NCBI RefSeq assembly: GCF_943914565.1
Contig: NZ_CALUCN010000013.1
Location: forward strand, 1-64,000
DNA length: 64,000 bases
Origin: an uncultured Tessaracoccus sp.
GTDB taxonomy: Bacteria > Actinomycetota > Actinomycetes > Propionibacteriales > Propionibacteriaceae
Direction of reading: 5' to 3'
How positions within the stretch are numbered: position 1 is the stretch's first letter; each line of letters begins with the position of its first letter. The notes below the pieces were generated by a model that saw only the letters and a program-made list of their open reading frames with translations, was not told where the DNA came from and made no database searches. Shown piece by piece: positions 25,472 through 34,699 of the stretch. Position numbers and translations under genes: made by a program.

Positions 25472-27042
25472 TGTGCGACCTCCTGGGAATCGGTGGGGAG
25501 GTGCTCGATGTCGAGCGTCCCGACGAGCAACCACTCGTCGAGCGCCATCTGACGCACCTGGTCCCCGAGCATGATGGGTTCGACGCCCTTCCAGCGACGA
25601 GCGGCGAAGTCCTGCAGCAACGTCGAGGCCCGGGCGGCGTCGGCGTGCGGCGACGAGCAGGCGAGACCCGCGGCGCGAGCCATGCAGAACCCGCCCTGGC
25701 ACGGCCCCATGCCGATGCGCAGCTGGCGGCGCAGGTCGTCGAGGTTCGCCTCCGGCTGCTCGTCGAGCTCGGCGAGGAACGCCTCCTCGCTCACGAACTC
25801 GCACTCGCACAGCGCGCGCTCGTCCATGCGTTCGGTCTCGCGCTGCGCGAGCCGGTCGGTGACCTTGTGCAGGGCGGGGTGCTCGTCGGGGATGGGCTCG
25901 TCGGCCGTGCGGCAGGGGCGCTCGTCGCCCAGCTGCTCGCACATGGCGTCGACGATGTGCTCGGCCATGAGCCGGTAGGTGGTGAGCTTGCCGCCGCCGA
26001 TCGTGAGCATGCCCTCGAGCCCGTCGGCGCCGGAGTGGTCGATGATCGCCATGCCGCGGCTCATGTGCCGGGTGTCGCCGGCGGCGACGCGCGGGTCCTT
26101 GATGAGCGGACGGCTGCCCGCCCAGGCGCGCACGACGCGGTTGTCGCGGAAGCCGGGGATCATGTGCTCGCCCGCGTCGAGCATCTGCTGCACCTCGTCG
26201 GCGGGGACGGTGGTGTCGTCCGGGTCGTCGACGGGGGAGTCGGTGGTGCCGATGATGGAGACGGTGTGCGCCGGCACGAGGATGTCGCCGTCGGTGGGGT
26301 GGACGAGGCGGTTCACCACCGAGTGCACGAGACGGTGGTTCATCGCGAGCATGATCCCGCGGCCGGGGACGACCGCGACGGGCTCGCACCCGGCCATCGC
26401 GGAGACCTGGCCTGCCCACGGGCCCGCGCAGTTGAGGACGAAGGCGCACTCGATCACCACGTCCTCGTCGGCGCGCTCGTCACGGCAGCGCACCGCGGAG
26501 ACGCGCCCGCCGTCGCGCTCGATCTGCGTGACCCGGGTGTAGGTGAGGACCTTGGCGCCGTACTCGCGCGCCGAGCGAGCCGCGCCCCAGACGAGCTTCC
26601 AGCCGTCGACCGAGGCGTCGCGCACCTCGATCGCTCGCTGGATGCCGGGGTTCAGTCGGGGTTCGCGGCGCAGCGCCTCGGCCACGTCGATCTCGTGGGC
26701 CGGCACGCCCGTCGCCGCGGCGCCGGCCAGGAAGGAGTCGCCGAAGGCGGGGTCGTCGCCGGGGAGTGTGACGAAGAGCCCGCCGGTGTCCTCGATCGCG
26801 CCCGGCTGGATCCGGCGCAGGACCTCGTTCTCCTCCGCGCACTCGCTCGCCGACTGGGGGTCGCTCACGACGTAGCGGCCGCCGGAGTGGAGCAGCCCGT
26901 GGAAGCGGCCCGTCGTGCCGCACGCGAGGTCGTCCCGCTCGACGAGCACCGTCCGGTAGCCACGCATCGCCGCGTCCCGCACGACGCCCAGCCCGGTGGA
27001 CCCGCCACCGATCACCACCACGTCCGCCTGCAACCGTTGCAT
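25468..27042 (-). CDS. glpA: Anaerobic glycerol-3-phosphate dehydrogenase subunit A
   Basis: A 524-residue catalytic subunit oxidising sn-glycerol-3-phosphate to dihydroxyacetone phosphate. The N-terminus has DVVVIGGGSTGLGVVRDAAMRGY-type FAD binding (split here: GGGSTGLG at about 12-19). The middle carries FHGLLHSGGRYVV, typical of the GlpA/GlpD family. The C-terminus has a BFD-like cysteine domain (CECE ... GMGPCQGGFC) for a [2Fe-2S] cluster. ATG 27042 has AAAGGA upstream. A -35-like TTGACT (27099-27094) precedes it, with a weak -10. Confidence 0.94.
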   Translation of the reverse strand: MQRLQADVVVIGGGSTGLGVVRDAAMRGYRTVLVERDDLACGTTGRFHGLLHSGGRYVVSDPQSASECAEENEVLRRIQPGAIEDTGGLFVTLPGDDPAFGDSFLAGAAATGVPAHEIDVAEALRREPRLNPGIQRAIEVRDASVDGWKLVWGAARSAREYGAKVLTYTRVTQIERDGGRVSAVRCRDERADEDVVIECAFVLNCAGPWAGQVSAMAGCEPVAVVPGRGIMLAMNHRLVHSVVNRLVHPTDGDILVPAHTVSIIGTTDSPVDDPDDTTVPADEVQQMLDAGEHMIPGFRDNRVVRAWAGSRPLIKDPRVAAGDTRHMSRGMAIIDHSGADGLEGMLTIGGGKLTTYRLMAEHIVDAMCEQLGDERPCRTADEPIPDEHPALHKVTDRLAQRETERMDERALCECEFVSEEAFLAELDEQPEANLDDLRRQLRIGMGPCQGGFCMARAAGLACSSPHADAARASTLLQDFAARRWKGVEPIMLGDQVRQMALDEWLLVGTLDIEHLPTDSQEVAQ

Positions 27043-27102
27043 GTGGGTCGTCCTTTCGCCTGCCCGGCACCTCGTTGTTCGTGCTGCGTCTCCAGTCAAC
27101 AC

Positions 27103-27114
27103 CGTGCGCGCACG
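27103..27114. promoter_or_regulatory. Perfect palindrome upstream of glpA
   Basis: CGTGCGCGCACG, 12 bp, lies just upstream of the TTGACT element and about 60 bp before glpA. It could be a regulator site, but short GC palindromes arise often at this base composition. Confidence 0.3.
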
Positions 27115-27146
27115 ACCGGCAGCGATTCGCACCGATGGTCAAGCGT

Positions 27147-28133
27147 TCAGGTGTGGTTGAACGCGCGTTCATCCGCGCGTTCCATGGTGCGCACGAGCAC
27201 CCGTGCGGTCACCGAGTCCATGACCAGGTCGGTCATCACGCCTGAGCGCAGCGCGGCGAGGAGCGCGATCGCCCGGCTGGGATCACCGACGACGCCGAGC
27301 CGCCGGCAGATCCCGCGCATCACGTCGGGCGTGGGGCCGGTCGCACGGTCGTTCAGAGCGATGCCCTCGTACGAGCCGTCCGCGCGCAGCAGGACCGTGC
27401 ACACGTCGCCCACCGCGCCGGCGCGCAGGGCCTCGGCCAGGTCGTCGGGGTCGATGTAGCCGGCGGCGTACACGTGCGACGGCACCCGGGCGTGCGGGTA
27501 GCCCACCCCGAACACGGCGACGTCGAGGCGCGCGATCTCGTCGAGCACGTTGCGCACCGCGCGCTCCTGCCACATCGCCTCCTTCGTGGAGGCCCGGTCG
27601 AAGAACGTCGGGATCGGAAACGGCACGACGGTGGCCCCGCCGAACGCCGCCGCGTACGTCTGCAGCAGCGAACCGGCGTGCGGGACCGTCACCTCGTGGG
27701 CGTGGGCCGAGCCGTTCAACTGCACGACGCGGACCCCACTGTGCGGGGACATCCGGAGCTTGCGCGCGATCTGCGCGGTCGTCACGCCCCATGCGACGCC
27801 GAGGGCCGAGTCGTCGTGGACGAGCCCCACGAGCACGTCGGCCGCCTCCGCAGCGACGGCGTCGAGCCTCGCCCTGGCCGGCACCGCGTCCTCGACGGGG
27901 ATGATCCTCGCGGTGACGCCGAACGTGTCGGCGAGCATCCGGGCGGTGGGGGAGTCCGTGCCGGGCGGCTCGGCGAGCGTGATGCGCACGATGCCCTGCT
28001 CGCGGGCACGCGCCAGCAGCCGGGACACCGTCGGACGCGAGACGCCGAGCTCCTCGGCGACGGTGCCCATCGTGACCCCGTCGACGTAGTGCCGGCGCGC
28101 GGCGATGTAGAGCATGCGTTCGCGGGCGTCCAC
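27147..28133 (-). CDS. SorC/DeoR-type sugar-phosphate-responsive regulator of the glp genes
   Basis: A 328-residue regulator: helix-turn-helix at about residues 15-50 (GTVAEELGVSRPTVSRLL), then a SorC effector domain with GVAWGVTTAQIARKL and FGVGYP. SorC proteins sense phosphorylated sugars or polyols. It lies directly upstream of glpA in the same direction, so glycerol-3-phosphate or a related phosphate is the likely effector (inference). GTG 28133 is chosen because GGAGGT lies 7 nt upstream; the open frame extends further without support. It is divergent from ftsY. Confidence 0.85.
   Translation of the reverse strand: MDARERMLYIAARRHYVDGVTMGTVAEELGVSRPTVSRLLARAREQGIVRITLAEPPGTDSPTARMLADTFGVTARIIPVEDAVPARARLDAVAAEAADVLVGLVHDDSALGVAWGVTTAQIARKLRMSPHSGVRVVQLNGSAHAHEVTVPHAGSLLQTYAAAFGGATVVPFPIPTFFDRASTKEAMWQERAVRNVLDEIARLDVAVFGVGYPHARVPSHVYAAGYIDPDDLAEALRAGAVGDVCTVLLRADGSYEGIALNDRATGPTPDVMRGICRRLGVVGDPSRAIALLAALRSGVMTDLVMDSVTARVLVRTMERADERAFNHT
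27158..27171. promoter_or_regulatory. Candidate operator for the SorC-type regulator
   Basis: TGAACGCGCGTTCA is a perfect 14-bp palindrome with TGAAC/GTTCA ends. It overlaps the last codons of the regulator gene, about 120 bp upstream of glpA. Extra GTTCA-like half-sites (around 27145 and 27175) lie beside it. SorC/DeoR-family operators frequently have TGAAC-type half-sites. Confidence 0.45.
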
Positions 28134-28203
28134 GCAGATGACCTCCAGGTGCTCGGGGCTCTGCACCACTCTACGGGCGCGCCGCGGGTTGCGTGTGGAC
28201 CGG

Positions 28204-28209
28204 TAGGAT
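28204..28209 (+). promoter_or_regulatory. -10 element (TAGGAT) for leaderless ftsY
   Basis: TAGGAT ends 7 nt before GTG 28217 and lies between the two candidate ftsY starts, which favours the downstream one. Confidence 0.5.
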
Positions 28210-28216
28210 CGTCGGC

Positions 28217-29452
28217 GTGATCCCACTGAGCATTGACCAAGTCATCTTCTGGTCCGTCATCGCCCTCGTCGGGCTCGCACTCGTCGTGGCCTCGGTCGTC
28301 GTGGTGCGCGACAACCGCCGCGCCCGGCTCGAGGAGCCGTCCGAGCCCGAGATCGAGGCTCCCGACCGCGAGGCGCCCGACGAGCCGGTCGAGGCGCCGC
28401 CGGCCGAGGAGGGCCCCGTCACCGAGGTCACCGAACCGCCGGCCGTCGAGACGCCCACGCCCGAGCCCGGGCCCGCTCCCGAGCCGGAGCCGGCGCCTGC
28501 GGAGCCCGAGCCCGAGACCGAGACGCCCGAGGCGCCGCGCTCGCGGCTCGCACGCCTGCGACGGCGGCTCGCCTCGTCGAACAACGCCTTGGCCCGGGCG
28601 CTCGCCGACCTGCTCTCCACCGACCGCATCGACGACGAGACGTGGGACGACTTCGAGATGACCCTCATCTCGTCCGACCTGGGCGTGGGTCCCACCACCG
28701 AGCTCACCGAGGCACTGCGCCGGGACCTCGCCGTCGACGGGGTCTCGGATCCCGAGGAGGCGCGCGCGGTCCTGCGGCGCGAGCTCGTGGACCTGGTCGA
28801 CCCCGACCTCGACCGCTCGCTCCACCTCGACAAGGACGGCGACGACCCGGCCGTGGTCCTCGTCGTCGGTGTGAACGGCACCGGCAAGACCACGACGGTG
28901 GGCAAGCTCGCCCGCGTGCTCGTCGCGGAGGGGAAGTCCGTGCTGCTCGGCGCGGCCGACACGTTCCGCGCTGCGGCCGCCGAACAGCTCGCCACGTGGG
29001 GTGAGCGCGTCGGCGTCGAGACCGTGCGCGGCGAGGAGGGCGCCGACCCGGCGTCGGTCGCGTTCGACGCGGTCGCGAGGGGCGTCGAGCAGGGCGTCGA
29101 CGTCGTCATCGTGGACACCGCGGGCCGCCTGCACACCAAGCAGGGCCTCATGGACGAGCTCGGCAAGGTCAAACGCGTCGTCGAGAAGAAGGCCAAGGTG
29201 AGCGAGGTGCTGCTCGTGCTCGACGCGACCACCGGGCAGAACGGCCTCACCCAGGCGAGGATCTTCGGCGAGGTGGTCGACGTGACCGGCGTCGTCCTCA
29301 CCAAGCTCGACGGCTCCGCCAAGGGCGGCATCGTCGTCCAGGTCCAGCGCGAGCTGGGCGTGCCGGTGAAGCTGATCGGGCTCGGCGAGGGCGTCGACGA
29401 CCTCGCGCCCTTCGAGGCCGAGGGCTTCGTCGCGGGCATCCTCGGGGAGTGA
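28217..29452 (+). CDS. ftsY: Signal recognition particle receptor FtsY
   Basis: A 411-residue SRP-GTPase. It begins with a membrane span (about residues 9-29), unlike FtsY of proteobacteria but as usual in actinobacteria. A ~90-residue acidic Pro/Glu linker, the N domain, and the G domain follow: GVNGTGKTTT near residue 219, ADTFRAAAAEQL, DTAGR and TKLDGSAKGG. It docks ribosome-SRP complexes at the Sec translocon. GTG 28217 is used; GTG 28193 lies upstream of the -10 element. It converges on the amino-acid ABC genes. Confidence 0.96.
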   Translation: MIPLSIDQVIFWSVIALVGLALVVASVVVVRDNRRARLEEPSEPEIEAPDREAPDEPVEAPPAEEGPVTEVTEPPAVETPTPEPGPAPEPEPAPAEPEPETETPEAPRSRLARLRRRLASSNNALARALADLLSTDRIDDETWDDFEMTLISSDLGVGPTTELTEALRRDLAVDGVSDPEEARAVLRRELVDLVDPDLDRSLHLDKDGDDPAVVLVVGVNGTGKTTTVGKLARVLVAEGKSVLLGAADTFRAAAAEQLATWGERVGVETVRGEEGADPASVAFDAVARGVEQGVDVVIVDTAGRLHTKQGLMDELGKVKRVVEKKAKVSEVLLVLDATTGQNGLTQARIFGEVVDVTGVVLTKLDGSAKGGIVVQVQRELGVPVKLIGLGEGVDDLAPFEAEGFVAGILGE

Positions 29453-29473
29453 CGCCCGCGACGGCCGGCCCGC

Positions 29474-30232
29474 TCAGAGCACCTTGGAGAGGAACTCCTT
29501 GGTGCGCTCGTGCTGCGGGTGGTCGAACAGCTGCTCCGGCGGACCCTCCTCGACGATCTCGCCGTCAGCCATGAACATCACCCAGTCCGCGACCTCGCGG
29601 GCGAAGCCCATCTCGTGGGTCACGAGCACGAGGGTCATCCCGTCGTTGGCGAGCTGCTGGATCACGTCGAGCACCTCGCCCACCATCTCGGGGTCGAGGG
29701 CCGACGTGGCCTCGTCGAACAGCATCACGTCGGGGCGCATCGCGAGCGCCCGGGCGATCGCGACGCGCTGCTTCTGCCCGCCCGAGAGCGAGGCCGGCAT
29801 CGCGTCGGCCTTGTCCGCGAGTTGCACGCGCTCCAGCAGACGCATCGCCGTGGCGCGGGCGTCCTGCTTCGACTGCTTGCCGAGCGTCGTCGGCGCCAAC
29901 ATGATGTTCTCCAGCACCGTCTTGTGCGGGAACAGGTTGAAGTGCTGGAACACCATGCCGATGCGCTGACGGAGCGCGTCGACGTTCTTGGTGTCGGCGG
30001 CGAGGTCGCTGCCCTCGAACAGGATCTCCCCGCTCGTGGCCTCCTCGAGCCGGTTGAGGCAGCGCAGGAAGGTCGACTTGCCCGAGCCGGAGGGGCCGAT
30101 CACGACGACCACCTCGCCGCTGCGGATGTCGACGTCGAGGCCCTTCAGCACCTCGTGGTCGCCGAAGGACTTGCGCAGGTCGTTGACGTCGAAGACGACC
30201 TCCTGCTGGGCGCGCTCGGTGGCGTCGGTCAC
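29474..30232 (-). CDS. Polar amino acid ABC transporter ATP-binding protein
   Basis: A 252-residue GlnQ-type ATPase with Walker [10 protein letters not shown], the family-typical [10 protein letters not shown]-loop region [10 protein letters not shown], signature LSGGQKQR and Walker [18 protein letters not shown] 30232 overlaps the stop of the upstream permease gene (GTGA) and has GGAGG. With that fused protein it forms a complete importer for a polar amino acid, likely glutamine, glutamate or another polar substrate; the sequence does not decide which. Confidence 0.93.
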   Translation of the reverse strand: MTDATERAQQEVVFDVNDLRKSFGDHEVLKGLDVDIRSGEVVVVIGPSGSGKSTFLRCLNRLEEATSGEILFEGSDLAADTKNVDALRQRIGMVFQHFNLFPHKTVLENIMLAPTTLGKQSKQDARATAMRLLERVQLADKADAMPASLSGGQKQRVAIARALAMRPDVMLFDEATSALDPEMVGEVLDVIQQLANDGMTLVLVTHEMGFAREVADWVMFMADGEIVEEGPPEQLFDHPQHERTKEFLSKVL

Positions 30233-31698
30233 TTGTTGTACCTCCGATCGAGGAAGTTGGACAGTTGCGTGAGGAGCATGATCACGACGAAGTACAGTGC
30301 CCCGACGATCAGCCACATCTCGAACGAGCGGAAGTTGCGCGCGATCACCTGCTGCCCCTGGTAGGTGAGCTCGGCGAGCCCCAGCACCGCGAGGATCGAG
30401 GTGTCCTTCAGCGTCATGATGAACTGGTTGATCGCGGCGGGGGTGGCGAACTTGATGGCCTGCGGTGCGATCACCTTGTTCATCGCCTGCAACCAGCTGA
30501 GGCCGAGCGAACGAGACGCCTCCATCTGCCCGACGGGCACCGACTGGATGCCGCCGCGCACGATCTCCGTCATGTATGCGCCGGCGTTGAGGCTGAGCAC
30601 CAGGATGCCCGTCCACAGGATGTCGATGTCGATGCCCAGTGCCTTCGGCACGCCGAAGTAGAAGAAGAAGGCCTGCACCAGCAACGGCGTGCCGCGGAAC
30701 ACGTTGACGTAGAGGTCCGCGAGCCACCGCAGCGGCGTCATCGACGACACCTTCACGAAGCCGAACACCAGCCCGAGCACGGAGGCGAACACGATTGACG
30801 CGAGCGTCACCAACAGCGTGAGCCCGAGGCCCTGCAGCAGCACCGGCAGCGTCGAACCGAGCAGACCGACGAAGTTCTCCCGCTCGGCGGCCTCCTTCTC
30901 GCCCAGCCAGTCGTCGACGATCTCGTCGTACGTGCCGTCCTCCTTCAGGTTGGCCAGCCCGGCGTTGAACGCAGCCCGGAGGTCGGCGTTCTTGCCCTTC
31001 GCGACGGCGAAGCCCAGCTCGCCGATGGGGATCGGGTCGAGCACCACCTCGAGGCCGTTGCCCTGTCGGGCGCCGTAGGCGAGCACCGGGTGGTCGTCCA
31101 TGACCGCGGCGGCACGTCCCAGGGTGACCTCTTGGTACATGGTGTCCGACTGGTCGAGCGCGCGGACGCGGAAGCCGTGCTTCTTGCCCAGCTCCTTGGC
31201 GTGGTCGAGGCTGAGCGAGCCCGACTTCGCGAGCACCGTCTCGCCCTTGAGGTCGTCCCAGGACTGGTAGCGCTCGCCCTCGCCCTCCTTCACCGCGAGC
31301 GAGAGCTGCGACTCCAGGTACGGGTCGGCGAAGTCGAACACGGCCTCACGTTCGTCGGTGATGCCCGCCGCGGCGATGAACCCGTCGGCCTGCCCGGTCT
31401 CGACCGCCTGCAACGCGGCGGCGAACCCGAGGGGCTTGAGCTCGATCTCGAAGCCCTGGTCCTTGGCGATCGCGCGGATGAGCTCGATGTCGAGTCCGGT
31501 GACGGAGTTGTCCGTGTCGCGCACGACGTGCGGTGGGAACGACGTGTCGGTGGCGATCCGGAACGTGCGCCCACGCACCGCCTCCGCGTCGCCCTCTGCA
31601 TGGGCAGTGTCGGGAGCGATGCCGACGAGGGCCAGGACCGCGATCACGGTCCACGCCACGGCGCGTCGAACGGATGTGCCTGCGGCCAGGAGTCGCAT
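30229..31698 (-). CDS. Fused substrate-binding protein and permease of a polar amino acid ABC transporter
   Basis: A 489-residue fusion. A signal peptide (about 1-34) leads into a periplasmic-type binding domain (about 45-265) with [11 protein letters not shown] and [13 protein letters not shown], the entry motifs of polar amino-acid-binding proteins. A linker leads to a GlnP/HisM-type permease (about 280-489) with the EAA loop ([18 protein letters not shown]). The architecture resembles GlnP-type transporters. A TATGGT hexamer (31736-31731) and GAAAGG precede the ATG. Confidence 0.92.
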   Translation of the reverse strand: MRLLAAGTSVRRAVAWTVIAVLALVGIAPDTAHAEGDAEAVRGRTFRIATDTSFPPHVVRDTDNSVTGLDIELIRAIAKDQGFEIELKPLGFAAALQAVETGQADGFIAAAGITDEREAVFDFADPYLESQLSLAVKEGEGERYQSWDDLKGETVLAKSGSLSLDHAKELGKKHGFRVRALDQSDTMYQEVTLGRAAAVMDDHPVLAYGARQGNGLEVVLDPIPIGELGFAVAKGKNADLRAAFNAGLANLKEDGTYDEIVDDWLGEKEAAERENFVGLLGSTLPVLLQGLGLTLLVTLASIVFASVLGLVFGFVKVSSMTPLRWLADLYVNVFRGTPLLVQAFFFYFGVPKALGIDIDILWTGILVLSLNAGAYMTEIVRGGIQSVPVGQMEASRSLGLSWLQAMNKVIAPQAIKFATPAAINQFIMTLKDTSILAVLGLAELTYQGQQVIARNFRSFEMWLIVGALYFVVIMLLTQLSNFLDRRYNK

Positions 31699-31785
31699 GG
31701 ATACCTTTCGTAGCTGCCTGAACGCGGCTCACCATAGTGAGTCTGGGCTCCAGGACCGCCCTGGTCCACGTCGGACCGCCACGTT

Positions 31786-31802
31786 CCTGAGAATCGCTCA
31801 GG
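31786..31802. promoter_or_regulatory. Inverted repeat CCTGAG-N5-CTCAGG (copy 1)
   Basis: Arms 31786-31791 and 31797-31802. It is preceded by TT and followed by GCG. It lies about 50 bp upstream of the predicted -10 of the ABC operon and may be an operator. Confidence 0.45.
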
Positions 31803-31848
31803 CGACGGTAGTGATCGAAGGCGGGAGGAACGTCCGTCCGGTCGCGAT

Positions 31849-31870
31849 TTCCTGAGAGTTTCCTCAGGAA
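31849..31870. promoter_or_regulatory. Inverted repeat TTCCTGAG-N6-CTCAGGAA (copy 2)
   Basis: Perfect 8-bp arms. The CCTGAG arm starts 65 bp from that of copy 1, close to six helical turns, so two dimers could sit on one face of the DNA. Confidence 0.5.
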
Positions 31871-32008
31871 TGGGCGTCGCGGTGCCCGGCACGGGCGTGG
31901 TGGGTGCCGTCCGGACGCGCGCGTCGGAGCCGTCGGCGGATGGGGTCCTGGAAGGCGCAATTGGCTATCCTTGGTCAGGTTGTTCCCGCTTCGAAGGATT
32001 GCACCCAC

Positions 32009-33589
32009 GTGTTCGACACACTCCAGGACCGCCTCGCAACCGTCTTCAAGGGCCTGCGCTCCAAGGGCCGCCTGACGGAGGCCGACGTCAACCAGACGAT
32101 GCGGGAGATCCGCATCGCGCTGCTCGAGGCCGACGTCAACCTGGGCGTGGTCAAGGAGTTCGTCGCCGCAGTGAAGGAGCGCCTCGTCGGGCTCGAGATC
32201 TCGAAGGCGCTGAACCCGACGCAGCAGATCGTGAAGGTGGTGAACGAGGAGCTCATCGGCATCCTCGGCGGCGAGGCGCGCACCGTCCGGTTCGCGAAGA
32301 CGAGGCCCACCGTCGTCATGCTCGCCGGCCTGCAGGGTGCCGGCAAGACCACCCTCGCCGGCAAGCTGGCGAAGCACCTCAGCGACCAGCACCACTCGCC
32401 GCTGCTCGTCGCGGCCGACCTCCAGCGCCCGAACGCCGTCAACCAGCTGCAGATCGTGGGCGAGCGCGCGGGGGTCCACGTGTTCGCGCCCGAGCCCGGC
32501 AACGGCGTCGGCGACCCGGTGCAGGTCGCCCGCGACTCGCTCTCGCACGCCCGCCAGCGGCTCTACGACGTGGTGATCGTCGACACCGCCGGCCGGCTGG
32601 GCGTCGACGAGGAGCTCATGCAGCAGGCGGCCGACATCAAGGCCGCGGTGCACCCCGACGAGACGCTCTTCGTCGTCGACGCGATGATCGGCCAGGACGC
32701 GGTGAACACCGCCAAGGCGTTCGACGAGGGGGTGGGCGTCGACGGCGTCGTGCTCACCAAGCTCGACGGCGACGCCCGCGGTGGTGCGGCGCTCTCGATC
32801 GCACGCGTGCTCGGCAAGCCCATCATGTTCGCCTCCAACGGCGAGCAGCTTCGCGACTTCGACGTCTTCCACCCCGACCGCATGGCCAGCCGCATCCTCG
32901 GCATGGGCGACATGCTCACCCTCATCGAGCAGGCGGAGCGGACGTTCGACGCCGAGCAGTCCCGCGCCGCGGCGGAGAAGCTGCTCGAGGGCAAGTCGAA
33001 GTTCGGGCTGAACGACTTCCTGTCCCAGATGCGCCAGCTGCGCAAGATGGGGCCGCTCAGCAAGATCCTCGGCATGCTGCCGGGCGCGGGGCAGTTCAAG
33101 GACGCGATCAACGAGATCGACGAACGGGAGATCGACCGGATCGAGGCGATCATCTGCTCGATGACCCCGGCGGAGCGCGACGACGTCGCGATCCTGAACG
33201 GCTCGAGACGCGCCCGGATCGCCAAGGGCGCCGGCGTCGAGGTCCGCGACGTGAACAACCTGGTCAACCGTTTCGTCGACGCCCGGAAGATGATGGAGTC
33301 CTTCGCCGGCGGCATGGGGCCGGGCATGGGCGGCATGCCCGGGATGCCGGGGATGCCCGGGATGCCCGGCCGGGGTGGCGGCCGCAAGGCCCAGCGCCAG
33401 GCGAAGAAGAAGGCCAAGCGCGGCAAGGGCGTCTCGGGCAACCCGGCCAAGCGCGCCCGGCAGGAGCGCGAGAAGGCGCTCGGCGTCTCCCGACCACCGC
33501 AGGCGCAGCCCTCGATGCCCGCGAGCATGGAGGACTTCGAGCTGCCGCCGGAGCTCCAGCGCATGCTCAAGGACCAGGGCAACCACTGA
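32009..33589 (+). CDS. ffh: Signal recognition particle protein Ffh
   Basis: A 526-residue SRP54 GTPase that binds signal peptides and 4.5S RNA. The NG domain has GLQGAGKTTLAGKLA near residue 107, DTAGR near 193 and TKLDGDARGG near 250. The C-terminal M domain is Met-rich and includes a GM-rich stretch (GMGGMPGMPGMPGMPG, nt ~33319-33370) and a basic tail. GTG 32009 with AAGGAT upstream is used; the longer open frame is unsupported. Confidence 0.96.
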   Translation: MFDTLQDRLATVFKGLRSKGRLTEADVNQTMREIRIALLEADVNLGVVKEFVAAVKERLVGLEISKALNPTQQIVKVVNEELIGILGGEARTVRFAKTRPTVVMLAGLQGAGKTTLAGKLAKHLSDQHHSPLLVAADLQRPNAVNQLQIVGERAGVHVFAPEPGNGVGDPVQVARDSLSHARQRLYDVVIVDTAGRLGVDEELMQQAADIKAAVHPDETLFVVDAMIGQDAVNTAKAFDEGVGVDGVVLTKLDGDARGGAALSIARVLGKPIMFASNGEQLRDFDVFHPDRMASRILGMGDMLTLIEQAERTFDAEQSRAAAEKLLEGKSKFGLNDFLSQMRQLRKMGPLSKILGMLPGAGQFKDAINEIDEREIDRIEAIICSMTPAERDDVAILNGSRRARIAKGAGVEVRDVNNLVNRFVDARKMMESFAGGMGPGMGGMPGMPGMPGMPGRGGGRKAQRQAKKKAKRGKGVSGNPAKRARQEREKALGVSRPPQAQPSMPASMEDFELPPELQRMLKDQGNH

Positions 33590-33606
33590 CCCGCACCGAT
33601 CACCGT

Positions 33607-33612
33607 TAGGCT
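33607..33612 (+). promoter_or_regulatory. -10 element (TAGGCT) for leaderless amidohydrolase gene
   Basis: TAGGCT ends 7 nt before ATG 33620; the gap has no Shine-Dalgarno. Confidence 0.55.
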
Positions 33613-33619
33613 CGAACCC

Positions 33620-34699
33620 ATGGCTCAGCACCTGCACGTCCACGGCACCGTCCTCCCCGGCACCGAGCCCGTCGACCTCTGGATCGTCGACGGCGTCGTC
33701 ACGTACGAGCCGGTGGCCGACGCCACCACCCTCGCCCGCGACGCGTGGATCCTGCCCGGGCTCGTCGACGCGCACTGCCACATCGGCCTCGGCGTCGAGG
33801 GCGCGGTACCCGACGAGGTCGCCCGTGAGCAGGCGATGGCCGACCTCGCCGTCGGCGTGATGCTCGTCCGCGACGCCGGCTCGCCGAAGGACACCCGCCC
33901 GTTCCAGCAGGACCCGATGATGCCGCGCATCATCCGCTCGGGCCGGCACGTGGCCCGGTCGCGTCGCTACATCCGCAACCTCGCCACCGAGGTCGAGCCC
34001 GACGCGTTCCCCGAGCAGCTGCGCCACGAGGCGCGCAGTGGCGACGGGTGGGTGAAGTTCGTCGGCGACTGGATTGACCGCTCGGTGGGGGACCTGGCAC
34101 CGAGCTTCCCCGCGTCGGCGGTGCGCGAGGCGATCGCGGCCGCGCACGAGGAGGGCGCCCGGGTGACCGCGCACTGCTTCGCCGAGCAGTCCGTGGCGGA
34201 GATCATCGAGGCCGGCGCCGACTGCATCGAGCACGGCACCGGGCTCGACGACGAGCACATCGCGATGATGGCCGAGCGCGGCGTCGCGCTCGTGCCGACG
34301 CTCATCAACCTCGCGCGCTTCACCGACTACGCCGCGCAGGGTGAGGCGAAGTTCCCCACCTACAGCGCACACATGCGCGATCTCCACGCGCGGCGTCACG
34401 AGACCATCGGCAAGGCCGTGGACGCCGGTGTCCCGGTCTACGCAGGCACCGATGCCGGCACCGTGATCCGGCACGGACGCGTGCTCGACGAGATCGACGA
34501 GCTCGCCACGGTCGGCGGGCCGGAGTTCGCGCTCGGCGCCGCGAGCTGGCGGGCCAGGACCTGGCTCGGTGCCGACAACCTCGACGAGGGCGCGAGCGCC
34601 GACCTGCTCGTGCTCTCCGGTGATCCCCGCGAGGACCTCACGGTCTTGCGCGAACCCCAGTACCGAATTCTGAGAGGGAGTGTGTTGCACGATGTCTGA
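33620..34699 (+). CDS. Metal-dependent amidohydrolase of unknown substrate
   Basis: A 359-residue member of the amidohydrolase superfamily. The first metal site HCH occurs in GLVDAHCHIGLG. A Lys in WVKFVGDW could bridge metals, TAHC and EHGTGLDD supply further His ligands, and YAGTDAGT gives the catalytic Asp. The layout resembles imidazolonepropionase/prolidase-type hydrolases. The 3' end overlaps the sppA start by 8 nt. The substrate cannot be inferred from context. Confidence 0.82.
   Translation: MAQHLHVHGTVLPGTEPVDLWIVDGVVTYEPVADATTLARDAWILPGLVDAHCHIGLGVEGAVPDEVAREQAMADLAVGVMLVRDAGSPKDTRPFQQDPMMPRIIRSGRHVARSRRYIRNLATEVEPDAFPEQLRHEARSGDGWVKFVGDWIDRSVGDLAPSFPASAVREAIAAAHEEGARVTAHCFAEQSVAEIIEAGADCIEHGTGLDDEHIAMMAERGVALVPTLINLARFTDYAAQGEAKFPTYSAHMRDLHARRHETIGKAVDAGVPVYAGTDAGTVIRHGRVLDEIDELATVGGPEFALGAASWRARTWLGADNLDEGASADLLVLSGDPREDLTVLREPQYRILRGSVLHDV

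Larger units (their letters stand above)
31699..32008. other. 310-nt intergenic region between the amino acid transporter and ffh
   Basis: It holds the divergent promoters of the ABC operon (TATGGT at 31736-31731, minus) and of ffh (TATCCT at 31966-31971, plus) and two related inverted repeats of the form CCTGAG-N-CTCAGG. No small ORF with convincing features was seen. Confidence 0.7.

Noticed and set aside
33319..33370. Met-Gly-Pro repeat in Ffh as an anomaly
   Set aside because: Met-rich stretches of this type are normal in the Ffh M domain, where they help bind signal sequences.
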